The notes under the pieces were generated by a model. The model saw only the letters and a program-made list of their open reading frames with translations, was not told the origin of the DNA and did not search any database. Below are positions 1-9,155 of a DNA stretch of 49,221 nucleotides, piece after piece. Origin of the DNA: Bacteroides sp. (lineage in GTDB: Bacteria; Bacteroidota; Bacteroidia; Bacteroidales; Bacteroidaceae). The stretch is taken from assembly GCA_021203515.1 (NCBI GenBank), contig JAJQAY010000102.1:1-49221 (forward strand). The letters are read 5' to 3'. Position 1 is the stretch's first letter. Every line of letters starts with the position of its first letter. The translations under genes were made by a program, and so were the position numbers.

Positions 1-392
1 ACAAATATTGTCTTTACGGTACACACAAGATTAAAACAGACAATTCCGATTTTTTATTATTCGCAGCTTTGATGTGTATTTGTGGCAACTTCTTTCTGAG
101 AATTATTGCAGGAAATGAATATCACACAACCTATATTATGTATTTGGTATTGGGTGTGAATGCCTTATTTTTTATGTTGTTTAACGCTGCAACCATTATT
201 CCTAAGGCATATAATCGAATAACACTATTGGTTTTTGTTAGTCTGTTATCATGTGCTTTAATAACTCCAATTTCTAATTTTTTATTATCAATATTAGGAA
301 TATACGGATTGCCAATAGCGACTTCGATATTGTGGATATTATTATATATAGTTATGCATCTACAATCAATAAGTATTATAAAGAGAGGATAG
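1..392 (+). CDS. polysaccharide (Wzx-type) flippase, 3' end only
   Basis: The frame is already open at the window edge (first full codon at base 3), so the gene starts outside. About 129 residues remain, almost wholly hydrophobic, with about four membrane segments and a short basic tail (SIIKRG). This fits the C-terminal helices of MATE-like flippases that move lipid-linked repeat units across the inner membrane. The family call rests on hydropathy and on the neighbours (polymerase, glycosyltransferases), not on a signature motif, so another polytopic transporter is possible. The next gene starts 8 bases downstream, which suggests one operon. Base composition is strongly AT-rich, as in the following genes and unlike the rest of the window. 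Confidence 0.6.
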   Translation, partial: KYCLYGTHKIKTDNSDFLLFAALMCICGNFFLRIIAGNEYHTTYIMYLVLGVNALFFMLFNAATIIPKAYNRITLLVFVSLLSCALITPISNFLLSILGIYGLPIATSILWILLYIVMHLQSISIIKRG

Positions 393-399
393 CTTAAGC

Positions 400-1596
400 A
401 TGTTTATTGATAGATCTTCCAATGCGGTTACTAATAGAGCAAATATACTAATTATTGCTATTTTTTATATACTTCTTTTAGTAGATAGTTTTAATGGTTA
501 TTGTTTAGACAAAGGTATATCATTTCCGATATCTCAGGCTTTGAAAATTCAACTATTGTTATTGATGTCTTTTCAAATGCTCCAACAAATTGGTAGTAGA
601 ATTATATTATGGAGTATTCTATTTTGCTCTGCTATTCTTATATTGTTTTTTTCTTTTAGAGTAAGTTTTTTGTATTCTCAGACTTTTACACATTTATTTA
701 AATTCTTACTAATACTATGTAGTTATTTCTATTTCAAAAATCTGATATATTCTAATCCACAGTTAAGATATAGGCAAATTATTAGAATTCTGAAAGTAAA
801 TACTTACGTACTTGTAATAAATATATTGCTTGCATTGGTAGGACTAGGTACTAAATCTTATTCTGATATTGGTAGTAAAGGGTATTTTTTTATGCAGCAA
901 ATGAATTATCGGGATTATTGTTGCTTTTTGTCCTTGTACTCTATATTATATAGGTCAAAAATATACTCTTTCATCAATTAAGTATTATGCATTAATTGGT
1001 GTTTTTTTATTGGTTGTATTGTTGTTGGGTACCAAATCTTCTATTATAAGTTATGTTATATCATCTTTTGTTGTTTCTAGATTATTGATGAGCAATAAGA
1101 AATCCTATTTGAAATTGTATTTGTTTGGTCTTATAATAGCTGTTATTATAATTTTATTGGGCTACAGATTGTTGGATTCTTTGGGCTTTTGGGAAAGATG
1201 GGCTTTTTTTATGATAAGGGAGGTATATTATTACTGTTTTTATCAGGAAGAGAAGAGTATTGGTTGGAAGAGAAGAGTGATTTATTAGAGGGAGGAATCG
1301 GTAATATTATTATGGGGTTGGGAGAAGCACGTACTGTGGAGATGGATATTTTTGATACATTTTTAAATTATGGTGTAATTGGAATTGCAGTCATTTACTC
1401 TTTCTTTTTTTATTTATTATATAGAGCTTATCAGAATAGAAACCAAAATAGCTGGGCAAAGGTTGTTCTATTTATTGATGTGATGTTAATAATAGCATCT
1501 TCTCTTTCTGGCCATATTGTTTTTTCGGGGATGGCGGGTCCCTTTATTGCATTGGTGAATGTATTAGTTTTAATTCCTAATAAATATATATCGTGA
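400..1596 (+). pseudogene. O-antigen/capsule polymerase (Wzy-like), frame broken twice as read
   Basis: Three consecutive open segments together make one polytopic protein of about 395 residues. Segment one (400-981) has about five membrane helices. After the A5 run at 957-961 the protein continues in the next frame, through the segment containing LLLGTKSSIISYVISS. After the T7 run at about 1203-1209 it returns to the first frame, giving a loop with GGILLLFLSGREEYW and two or three final helices ending at 1596. A big extracytoplasmic loop with an SGR...W pattern is typical of Wzy and O-antigen ligase families. The two shifts are opposite in sign. The product would polymerise the repeat units exported by the upstream flippase. 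It could be truly inactive, but shifts at homopolymers make sequencing error likely. The stop overlaps the next start (GTGA). Confidence 0.65.
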
Positions 1597-2673
1597 AGAT
1601 TTTTTTAGTATCTAATTTATATCCTTCTAAAGAATTCCCGAATTTTGGGACTTTCGTTGCAGGCTTTGCTGATGCAATGCAAAAGAGAGGTGGAGAGATT
1701 GTATATAAGGCTGTTATTGATAGAAAGTATACAAATAAATTAAGACTTTTATTTGCATATATTCGTTTGTATACAAATATCTTGTTTGGGGGGATTGTTA
1801 AAGCAATATGATGTGATATACGTGCATTATATTGCGCATACAGCTCTTCCTGTTTACATACTTTCTCTCTTCAAACGGAAGCCTATAATTTTAAATGTTC
1901 ATGGAGACGATATTTTGCCACGTACAAAATTGGTGGAGTATATGCAATATATAATAAAATGTTTATTATCCAAAGTGTCTTTAGTGGTTGCTCCTTCTCT
2001 TTTTTTAAGGATGTTTTTCTGAGTAAATTTTTATTTGATGAAAAGAAAGTTTATGTATATCCATTAGGTGGAATTGATAGAACTGTTTTTAAAAAGAATG
2101 CTATAGAAAAAAAGACTTAGGATTTGACAATGATGATATAGTATTGGGCTTTGTTTCTCGGATTGTGAAAGGGAAAGGTTGGCGTTTGTTTATTGATATT
2201 ATCATGAATATTATGACTAGAAAAAAAATGTAAAAGGTCTGATGATTGGTAATGGCGAAGAAGTGGAGGAGCTGAGATTATATTTGCAATCAAATAACTT
2301 GCAAGAAAATATTCACTTTATTGAGAATGTTAATCATACAGAACTCAATGATTATTATTCCGTAATGGATATTTTCATTTTCCCAACGCAATTGTCTGAA
2401 AGTTTGGGATTAGTGGGATTGGAGGCTATGTCTTGCGGTACGCCTGTTATAGCTTCAGATATAGGTGGAATAAAAACTTATATGAAAGATGGATATAATG
2501 GCTATCTGTTTCCACCGGGCAATAAAAACATTTTAGTATCTAAGATTGAGAAGTTTTTGAATTTATCAGTAATAGAGAAAGAAGTAATGAAGAAGAACTG
2601 TATACTAACTGTTGAAAAATATGAATCAAATAATGTAGCTCAAAAGTTGTATTTAAAATTGTTGTCATTATGA
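1593..2673 (+). pseudogene. GT4-family glycosyltransferase, frame broken four times as read
   Basis: The start is a GTG at 1593 overlapping the previous stop; the protein begins MKIFLVSNLYPSKEFPNFGT, a classic GT-B N-terminus. Conserved sequence passes through four frame changes at the G6 run (~1788-1793), the T7 run (~2000-2006), the A7 run (~2109-2115) and the A8 run (~2221-2228). Joined, it contains NVHGDDILPR, the YPLGGIDRTVF loop and GFVSRIVKGKG. The last part has the donor-site pattern FPTQLSESLGLVGLEAMSCG (EX7E) followed by TPVIASDIGG. The enzyme would add one sugar to the lipid-linked repeat unit at the cytoplasmic face. Four breaks within 450 bases, all in homopolymers, look more like uncorrected reads than decay, because the protein sequence between breaks stays well conserved. 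Confidence 0.7.
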
Positions 2674-3139
2674 AAAGAGTTCTTTTTATATCTAGCTCTG
2701 GTGGTCATTTAGCAGAATTGTTACAAATGAAAGAACTATTTAAATACTACCAATCTTATTTAGTAACGGAAAGAGATTCTTCGACTAAAAAGATAAATTG
2801 TAATGATGCAAAAAGGTATTTTCTATTGCTAGCTCGTAGAGAAAATATATTCTTTTTTATTTTAAAAAATTTGGTAAATATAGTGTTAAGCGCTTATTTA
2901 TTTCTCCGTATAATACCGGACGTGGTAGTTTCTACAGGTGCGAATACAGCAGTACCCATCTGCTATATAGCAAAGGCTTTTGGTAAAAAAAAATTATTTT
3001 TATAGAAACATATGCATCTTCAAAGAAAAAAACTCTTTCAGGAACATTAATTTATCCCATAGCAAATACTTTTTTCGTACAATGGGAAAGTATGTTAAAA
3101 TTATATCCAAAAGCTATTTATAAAGGAGCTTTATATTAA
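2670..3139 (+). CDS. Alg14/PssD-like glycosyltransferase membrane subunit, one frameshift
   Basis: The start ATG overlaps the previous gene's stop (ATGA). The N-terminus MKRVLFISSSGGHLAELLQM is the hallmark of the Alg14/PssD/CpsF family, followed by a hydrophobic anchor (IFFFILKNLVNIVLSAYLFL) and VVSTGANTAVPICYIAK. As read, the frame stops at 3005 after an A9 run (about 2987-2995). With one A fewer it continues as KKIIFIETYASSKKKTLSG and ends at 3139, two bases before the next gene. In this family the Alg14-like subunit anchors and activates an Alg13-like catalytic partner, here encoded immediately downstream. Together they would transfer one sugar, a glucuronosyl or GlcNAc-type donor being typical. 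The donor cannot be told from sequence. Confidence 0.72.
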
Positions 3140-3140
3140 T

Positions 3141-3626
3141 ATGGTATTTGTCACAGTTGGTACTCAAACGTTGGGATTTGAACGTTTATTAAAGGAAGTT
3201 CAGCATTTAGTAAATAAGGGAATTATTAATGATAATGTTGAAATCCAAATAGGATTTACAAAATTTCACCCTTCTACTCCTCAAATAACATGTTCTAGTT
3301 TTTTATCTCAAGAAGAGATGAATTTGAAAATTGAAAAAGCTGAATATATTATTACTCATGGTGGTGTAGGTTGTATCTTGGGAGCATTGAATTATCAGAA
3401 AAAAATTATTGCAGTGCCTCGATTAAAAGAATTTGGAGAACACATAAATAATCACCAATTAGATATAATTGAGAATTTCTCTAATAGTGGCTTTTTATTG
3501 CCAGTATATAATATAAAAGAGCTAGAATTAGTTGTGGAAAAAATTCATGATTTTACTCCTAATAAGTACGTAGGAACCCATGCGGAATTAATAGCGGAAA
3601 TAAAAAAAAATAAAATAGATTTATAA
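3141..3626 (+). CDS. Alg13/PssE-like glycosyltransferase catalytic subunit
   Basis: This intact 161-residue protein begins [20 protein letters not shown], the standard opening of Alg13/PssE proteins, and contains [20 protein letters not shown], the nucleotide-sugar loop of the GT28 C-terminal domain. It ends with the [14 protein letters not shown] segment that closes the donor pocket. The length matches the family (about 150-170). It lies 1 base after the end of the repaired Alg14-like frame, so the two are translationally linked and presumably form the usual two-piece enzyme at the inner membrane. It is the last AT-rich capsule gene before gmd, where composition shifts towards that of the core genome. 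Confidence 0.82.
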   Translation: MVFVTVGTQTLGFERLLKEVQHLVNKGIINDNVEIQIGFTKFHPSTPQITCSSFLSQEEMNLKIEKAEYIITHGGVGCILGALNYQKKIIAVPRLKEFGEHINNHQLDIIENFSNSGFLLPVYNIKELELVVEKIHDFTPNKYVGTHAELIAEIKKNKIDL

Positions 3627-3637
3627 TAATTCTGAAT

Positions 3638-4731
3638 ATGAAGAAGTAGCACTTATCACCGGTATTACCGGTCAAGACGGCTCGTTCCTTGCCGAATTTC
3701 TGTTAGAAAAAGGATATGAAGTACATGGTACTATTCGTCGTTCTTCAGTAGATTATCGTGAACGTATTGCACATCTTGAAGGTACACCACATTTTCATTT
3801 GCATTATGCTGATCTTGGAGATTCGATGTCGATTATGCAGATAGTTAGCATAGTACGTCCGAGCGAGATATACAACCTTGCTGCCCAAAGTCACGTTCAA
3901 GTGAGTTTCGATTCTCCCGAATTTACGGCAGATGTTGATGCGACTGGTGTACTCCGCATTCTTGAAGCAGTACGTCTTAGTGGGCTGAAAGAGACTTGCC
4001 GTATTTATCAGGCTTCAATATCTGAACTTTATGGAAAAGTAGAGGAAGTCCCTCAGAATGAAAGAACTCCGTTTCATCCTCATTCTCCTTACGCAGTGGC
4101 AAAGCTTTATGGCTTTTGGATTGTGAAAGAGTATCGTGAGGCTTACGGAATGTTCTGTTGCTCAGGAATATTATTTAATCATGAGTCGGAACGTAGAGGT
4201 GAGACATTTGTTACACGAAAAATAACTCTTGCTGCTGCACGTATTGCTCAAGGCAAGCAGGAGAAACCTTATCTTGGTAATCTCAGTTCTCTTCGTGACT
4301 GGGGTTACGCCAAAGATTATATTGAGTGTATGTGGCTTATTTTGCAGAATGACAAGCCTGAAGATTTCGTGGTTGCTACCGGCGAGCAACATTCGGTCCG
4401 TGAATTTTGTGAATTGGCTTTCCGTCGTGTAGGAATTGAATTACATTGGGAAGGCGAAGGAAAAGATGAGAAGGGAGTTGATGCAAAAAGCGGAAAGATT
4501 CTTATAGAGGTTTCTCCTGATTTTTATCGTCCTACTGATGTTGTGAATTTGTGGGGAGACCCAACTAAGGCCAAGCAAGAACTTGGTTGGAATCCGACAA
4601 AGAAAACTACGTTTGAACAACTTGTCAATCTTATGGTTGACGCCGATATGGCTAAGGTAGCAGTGGAACGTGCAGGAGAGCATGTTCGTACAAATTTGAC
4701 TGAGTATCTTGAGAAAGGAATTGTAAAATGA
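3638..4731 (+). CDS. gmd: GDP-mannose 4,6-dehydratase, start region frameshifted
   Basis: This enzyme converts GDP-D-mannose to GDP-4-dehydro-6-deoxy-D-mannose, the first step to GDP-L-fucose. Visible features are the Rossmann loop [39 protein letters not shown], and the catalytic [10 protein letters not shown] (YxxxK) with [12 protein letters not shown], then [14 protein letters not shown]. The natural start is the ATG at 3638 (MKKVALITG), but one base is missing within AAGAAGT (3641-3647), so that frame hits a stop after three codons. The intact frame has no ATG before the Rossmann fold. The repaired length of about 365 fits the family. The stop overlaps the next gene's start (ATGATG), so the two are co-translated. 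Confidence 0.88.
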
Positions 4732-5673
4732 TGCAACAAGATGCCAAGATTTATGTGGCAGGTCATCGTGGAATGGTTGGTTCAGCCATAGTGCGTGAAC
4801 TTAAACGACAGGGATATAACAATATCATTATTCGTACTCACGCAGAACTTGATCTACTCAATCAGCAGGCTGTCAATGATTTTTTCACAACTGAACGACC
4901 TGAATATGTGTTTCTTGCTGCTGCAAAGGTCGGTGGTATTGAGGCCAATTCATCAGCGTTAGCCGATTTCATGTACGAGAATATGATGCTTGAGATGAAT
5001 GCTATTCATGCCGCTTGGCAATATGGGTGTCGTAAGCTAGAATTTCTCGGTTCTTCGTGTATCTATCCCCGTATGGCACCGCAGCCGATACCTGAAAATT
5101 GTTTGCTTACATCGGGACTCGAAAAAAACTAACGAAGCCTATGCGCTTGCTAAAATTTCTGGGTTGAAATATTGCGAATTTCTCAATCGTCAATATGGTA
5201 CTGACTACATCAGTGTAATGCCGACAAATCTCTACGGTCCGAATGATAACTATCATCCTACACATAGTCATGTATTGCCTGCACTTATCCGTCGCTTTCA
5301 TGAAGCCAAGGAGGAAAACTTGTTGGAAGTCATGTGTTGGGGAGACGGTTCTCCGCTTCGCGAGTTTCTCTATGTTGACGATCTCGCAAGCTTGTGTGTG
5401 TTTTTGATGAACAACTATAGTGGCAACGAGGTGATTAACGCTGGTACGGGTAAAGAACTAACTATAAAAGAACTTGCTGAGTTAGTCGCGTTGACCGTAG
5501 GTTATAAGGGGCGTATTATGTGGGATACATCCAAGCCTAACGGTACTCCACGTAAGCTCCTTGATGTATCTAAGGCTACTCGGCTCGGCTGGACTTACAG
5601 TACAGAACTTCCTGATGGTATTCGTTTTGCTTATGCTGATTTCCTCTCAAATCCGACAAGAATCGAACGCTAA
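4728..5673 (+). CDS. fcl: GDP-L-fucose synthase, one frameshift as read
   Basis: This is the 3,5-epimerase/4-reductase that makes GDP-L-fucose from the gmd product. The N-terminus has [19 protein letters not shown] (NADP Rossmann loop), then [13 protein letters not shown] and LGSSCIYP (catalytic Ser/Cys). At the A7 run around 5124-5130 the frame breaks after SGLEK. It resumes in another frame as [20 protein letters not shown], which carries the catalytic YxxxK, then [13 protein letters not shown] and [11 protein letters not shown]. The repaired length of about 315 matches WcaG/Fcl. With gmd it supplies the fucose donor for surface polysaccharide. No salvage fucokinase gene is present in the window. 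Confidence 0.88.
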
Positions 5674-5685
5674 TAGAGGATAATA

Positions 5686-5904
5686 ATGTGTGGAAATTAT
5701 AAATTCATTGATACCTGCAGAATTGTCAGTTATATTAAGTCTTTTTCCAATCAAATTAGGGTAGAAGATATAATACTGTACTCTGGTGCCGACAAATTAT
5801 GTGTATATCCTGCCCTTTTCGAATTGGAGCAAAGTGGCTTTCTTGAAGTAGTGGAGAGAGAAGAACTGGGTGCACCATCTGTGGTTCGTATAAAAAAGAC
5901 TTAG
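5686..5904 (+). CDS. small winged-helix-like protein of unknown function
   Basis: A 72-residue ORF starts with ATG 12 bases after fcl and ends before the operon terminator. The sequence (helix TCRIVSYIKSFSNQ, helix VEDIILYSGADKLCVYPALFELEQSGFLEVVERE, then a VVRIKK strand) has the spacing of a minimal winged helix: a recognition-helix-like segment followed by 'LEQSGFLEVVER', as in transcription factors of the MarR/PadR type. I do not recognise a named family. Its place as last gene of a polysaccharide operon would suit a small regulator or adaptor, but that is inference. Confidence 0.55.
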   Translation: MCGNYKFIDTCRIVSYIKSFSNQIRVEDIILYSGADKLCVYPALFELEQSGFLEVVEREELGAPSVVRIKKT

Positions 5905-5944
5905 TGATAAACGACAGATAACAGCGGTTATTATGTTTTAGGCG

Positions 5945-5987
5945 GCAGCCGGGATTGCTTGATTGAGCGATTCCGGCTGCTTTATTT
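5945..5987 (+). terminator. rho-independent terminator of the polysaccharide operon
   Basis: A GC-rich stem (GCAGCCGGGATTGCT paired with AGCGATTCCGGCTGC, two wobble positions) is followed by TTTATTTT. It closes the gmd-fcl-small ORF transcript before the proS promoter. Confidence 0.85.
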
Positions 5988-6110
5988 TAGGGTAGGGGAT
6001 TTGAAGGGTGTTGAAAAAATGAGTGGTCCCTTTTCAATTCTTCTATGCCATTATATGTCTCCGTCTAAAAATAGTGATTACATTACAATCACTTTTCGCA
6101 CAGAAATTTG

Positions 6111-6118
6111 TACTTTTG
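6111..6118 (+). promoter_or_regulatory. proS promoter -7 box (TACTTTTG)
   Basis: An exact match to the Bacteroides primary sigma -7 consensus TAnnTTTG, 45 bases before the proS ATG. A good -33 TTTG is not evident; the nearest candidate is TTTTCG at about 6093, which is too close. Confidence 0.6.
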
Positions 6119-6163
6119 CAGTCCGTTTAGTGAATTGATTGAAAACTTTAAAAACGAAATAGA

Positions 6164-7657
6164 ATGGTAGTAGAATTGAAAGACCTGACCAAACGTAGTG
6201 AGAACTATTCTCAATGGTATAACGAGTTGGTGGTGAAGGCTGATTTGGCAGAACAGTCGGCTGTGCGTGGATGTATGGTTATCAAGCCTTATGGATACGC
6301 TATCTGGGAGAAGATGCAACGTCAGTTGGACGATATGTTCAAGGAAACAGGACATGTGAATGCGTATTTCCCGTTACTTATTCCGAAATCATTCCTTAGC
6401 CGCGAAGCGGAACATGTGGAAGGTTTTGCCAAAGAATGTGCAGTTGTGACGCACTATCGTTTGAAGAATGACCCGAATGGTGGCGGTGTAGTGGTGGACC
6501 CTGCTGCAAAACTGGAAGAGGAACTGATTATTCGTCCGACTTCTGAAACCATTATTTGGAACACTTATAAGAACTGGATTAATTCGTACCGCGACCTGCC
6601 TATCTTATGCAACCAATGGGCTAACGTATTCCGTTGGGAAATGCGTACTCGTCTGTTCCTGCGTACTGCCGAGTTCCTGTGGCAGGAAGGACATACCGCA
6701 CATGCCACTCGCGAGGAAGCGGAAGAAGAAGCAGTGAAGATGCTGAATGTATATGGTGAATTTGCCGAGAAATATATGGCTGTGCCGGTGGTTAAGGGCG
6801 TGAAGTCGGCTAACGAACGTTTTGCCGGAGCGCTCAACACATATACCATCGAGGCGATGATGCAAGACGGTAAAGCTTTGCAAAGCGGTACTTCCCACTT
6901 CCTGGGACAGAACTTCGCCAAAGCGTTCGGTGTGCAGTTTGTCAACAAAGAGAATAAGCTGGAATACGTGTGGGCTACATCTTGGGGAGTGTCCACCCGC
7001 CTGATGGGAGCACTTATCATGACTCACTCCGATGATAACGGTCTGGTATTGCCGCCGCACTTGGCTCCGATACAAGTAGTTATCGTACCTATTTATAAGA
7101 ATGCCGAAATGCTGGCGAAGATTGACGAGAAGGTGGCAGGCATTGTTGCCAAGCTGAAAGCTATGGGTATCTCCGTGAAATATGATAACGCCGACAACAA
7201 GCGTCCGGGCTTCAAGTTTGCCGATTATGAGGTGAAGGGTGTTCCTGTTCGCTTGGTGATGGGTGGCCGCGACTTGGAGAACAATACAATGGAAGTGATG
7301 CGCCGCGACACGTTGGAAAAAGAAACCCGTTCTTGCGAAGGCATCGAGGAATACGTAAGAGACTTGCTCGAAGAAATGCAGGCAAATATCTATAAGAAAG
7401 CATTGGATTTCCGTAACAGCAAAATTACTGCGGTGGATAGCTACGATGAATTCAAGGAGAAGATTGAAGAGGGCGGTTTCATTCTGGCTCACTGGGCCGG
7501 AACAACTGAAACGGAAGAGAAGATTAAGGAAGAGACCAAAGCAACCATCCGTTGCATTCCGTTCGAGTCCTTCGTACCGGACGATAAGGAACCGGGCAAG
7601 TGTATGGTTACAGGCAAGCCGTCACCTTGCCGTGTGATATTTGCACGCTCTTATTAA
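6164..7657 (+). CDS. proS: prolyl-tRNA synthetase (short archaeal/eukaryote-like type)
   Basis: This class II synthetase charges tRNA-Pro. At 497 residues it is the short form without the bacterial editing insertion. Class II motifs are visible: [17 protein letters not shown] and [11 protein letters not shown] (motif 1 region), [20 protein letters not shown] and [30 protein letters not shown] (motif 2), and [14 protein letters not shown] with [15 protein letters not shown] (motif 3). The anticodon-binding domain follows ([15 protein letters not shown]) and a zinc-type C-terminal domain ends the protein. The start ATG follows a clear promoter. It is flanked by an upstream terminator and a downstream hairpin cluster, so it is likely a single-gene transcript. 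No frame problem is seen. Confidence 0.95.
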   Translation: MVVELKDLTKRSENYSQWYNELVVKADLAEQSAVRGCMVIKPYGYAIWEKMQRQLDDMFKETGHVNAYFPLLIPKSFLSREAEHVEGFAKECAVVTHYRLKNDPNGGGVVVDPAAKLEEELIIRPTSETIIWNTYKNWINSYRDLPILCNQWANVFRWEMRTRLFLRTAEFLWQEGHTAHATREEAEEEAVKMLNVYGEFAEKYMAVPVVKGVKSANERFAGALNTYTIEAMMQDGKALQSGTSHFLGQNFAKAFGVQFVNKENKLEYVWATSWGVSTRLMGALIMTHSDDNGLVLPPHLAPIQVVIVPIYKNAEMLAKIDEKVAGIVAKLKAMGISVKYDNADNKRPGFKFADYEVKGVPVRLVMGGRDLENNTMEVMRRDTLEKETRSCEGIEEYVRDLLEEMQANIYKKALDFRNSKITAVDSYDEFKEKIEEGGFILAHWAGTTETEEKIKEETKATIRCIPFESFVPDDKEPGKCMVTGKPSPCRVIFARSY

Positions 7658-7670
7658 TTAGGGATATTAC

Positions 7671-7795
7671 TCTCGTAGGATGAAAGATTTTATCCTACGA
7701 GACGGATTAATTCATCCCATGAGAAGAAAGTATTTTTCTCGTGGGATGATTTTTTATCTCGTGAGATAAATCTTTTCCCTCATAAGATAAGGAAT
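7671..7795. repeat. cluster of palindromic repeats (cluster A), word TCTCGTRGGATGA in both orientations
   Basis: Successive hairpins follow proS. Arms at 7671-7681/7692-7702 pair perfectly over 11 bp. Arms at 7712-7725/7736-7749 pair over 14 bp with one wobble and are followed by a T run. Arms at 7753-7760/7763-7770 pair over 8 bp with a 2-base loop. A weaker unit lies near 7776-7795. The arms are versions of one 13-base word, TCTCGTRGGATGA, present forwards at 7671, 7737 and 7757, degenerate near 7778, and inverted in the partner arms. The second hairpin with its T run can serve as the proS terminator, but the repetition goes beyond a terminator. Confidence 0.75.
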
Positions 7796-7887
7796 GAAGA
7801 TAACTTATCATTTTCGTAACTTTCCCAACACATTTCTGAAACAATTTTAGAGCACCTTTGTAGCGTAAAAAGATAGGAGATACGATT

Positions 7888-8070
7888 ATGAAACTTAACA
7901 GAAATGATTATACCGTAGAGGCGGCAGCCGGCGGTGGTTATTATGCTTATTTTATGAATAACGTTTTGTGCAGTGCCTATGGTGATACACCGGATGAAGC
8001 CTGCATGAATCTGGAACAAATCGTGGACGACTTCGTCAGCGATATGTACATGGTTGAAGAATTCGTATAG
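7888..8070 (+). CDS. small HicB-like protein
   Basis: A 60-residue ORF has ATG 28 bases after a possible -7 box (CACCTTTG at 7853-7860, one mismatch to TAnnTTTG). The sequence GGYYAYFMNNVLCSAYGDTPDEACMNLEQIVDDFV has the beta-beta-alpha layout and 'GDTxxEAxxNLxxxVxDF' pattern of HicB antitoxin/UPF0150 domains. No HicA-type toxin ORF is seen on either side. It is therefore either an orphan HicB-like domain or a different small protein with the same fold. It lacks an evident C-terminal DNA-binding helix-turn-helix or ribbon-helix-helix. Confidence 0.6.
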   Translation: MKLNRNDYTVEAAAGGGYYAYFMNNVLCSAYGDTPDEACMNLEQIVDDFVSDMYMVEEFV

Positions 8071-8130
8071 TATTTATACAGAACTATTTCATCCTTTTTA
8101 CGTAAAACTATTCCATAAATTCTCTTGAAG

Positions 8131-9146
8131 TCATGCCTGCGCGATGCCGGTGTGACTTTTGTTTTCGAGCCATCGGGGAACGATGAAAATTCCGGCTATC
8201 AAATAGGAATAGTAAGTGATGATGCGCCAGACGAGAGCAATCAGCAAGGTGGTGCTGACATCGGGAAGGAAATCCGTATAATAGACCTTGACATATATTC
8301 GTTCAGTCCGCTACCACCGGGAGTGGGACTGGCGATGGAGATCATCCAGAGTACCCATTGGCGGGCAAAGGCAAGCGCTTGGTTTCCACCGGAAGTAAAG
8401 GCGAACAGCAGTGCGTTGACAATAGTATAGCGAAAGTACCAGGCCGATGCCGTGGCGAGAAACGGTTTTATCCAGAAACGAAGAGGATGGCGGCTGATTT
8501 CTTGCGAACCGGTCACTAAATCATTCGTCAGCAGTTGGATTTTATTTTTCCAGCGGCGCAATAGAGGAAGAGAGAACAGGGTCAGAAGAATGGATTTCAC
8601 CCACTGCGGTCTATGAAATAATGCGATGTAGAGTAAAGTAGTCCACAGGGCAACGGCTGCAACAATAAGGAAGAACAACCATTTCACACCGGAAGTCACG
8701 ATGGCTGCTTCGCCGAATAAGGTGTCGAAAGGAACCAGACAAATGACCGTGATACAACTCAAACACAGAAAAAGCTCGTCCAGAAAGAGGGAGGCTATCA
8801 TGATGGCGGTACTTTTACCGATGTTCATGCCTTCCTTATATAGGTATAAGAAGATTAGCCCGCTTCCGCCAACGGAAGAAGGGGTGACGGCCGAGGTAAA
8901 TTCGCACAACACATTCACTCTAAATACTTGCTGCCACGACAGACATTGTTCCGTGAGCAGACGATAGCGCCACATCATTCCTGCGTTTTGGCAAACAAAG
9001 CAAATGATTGCCAGTAAAATACCTGACAGCATTTGCACACTGAAATGTAATCCGGAAAAGGTGTCGGTATCGAAATCCTTATAAAACAGGTAGGCAATGA
9101 CGGACAGCCCTAAGACAACCGCTAGGGCGATATGCTTTTTATTCAT
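8131..9146 (-). CDS. flippase-like (UPF0104/LPG-synthase TM-type) membrane protein, frameshift near 3' end
   Basis: The start ATG is at 9146. The protein has about seven or eight membrane helices and the family signatures EFTSAVTPSSVGGSGL (around residues 83-98) and ISIASPTPGGSGLNEYM near the C-terminus. As read, the frame goes wrong just after NEYMS, ending SRSIIRISFP. Adding one A to the AA at about 8286-8287 restores KVYYTDFLPDVSTTLLIALVWRIITYYSYLIAGIFIVPRWLE, the usual last two helices. The exact end is uncertain: the stop lies at 8131 in this frame, or at 8108 if a second indel is present. Members such as AglD/MprF-TM-like proteins are linked to lipid-linked sugar transfer. The glycosyltransferase 9 bases upstream supports a lipid glycosylation pair. 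Confidence 0.75.
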
Positions 9147-9155
9147 GTATCGTGA

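Noticed and set aside
6605..7492. 295-codon minus-strand open frame inside proS
   Set aside because: It is the complement of a strongly conserved prolyl-tRNA synthetase, has no recognisable domain, and arises from proS codon use.
7671..7795. Cluster A as a CRISPR array
   Set aside because: Units are too short, irregular in spacing and palindromic throughout; no spacers of equal length and no cas genes. The same holds for clusters B and C.
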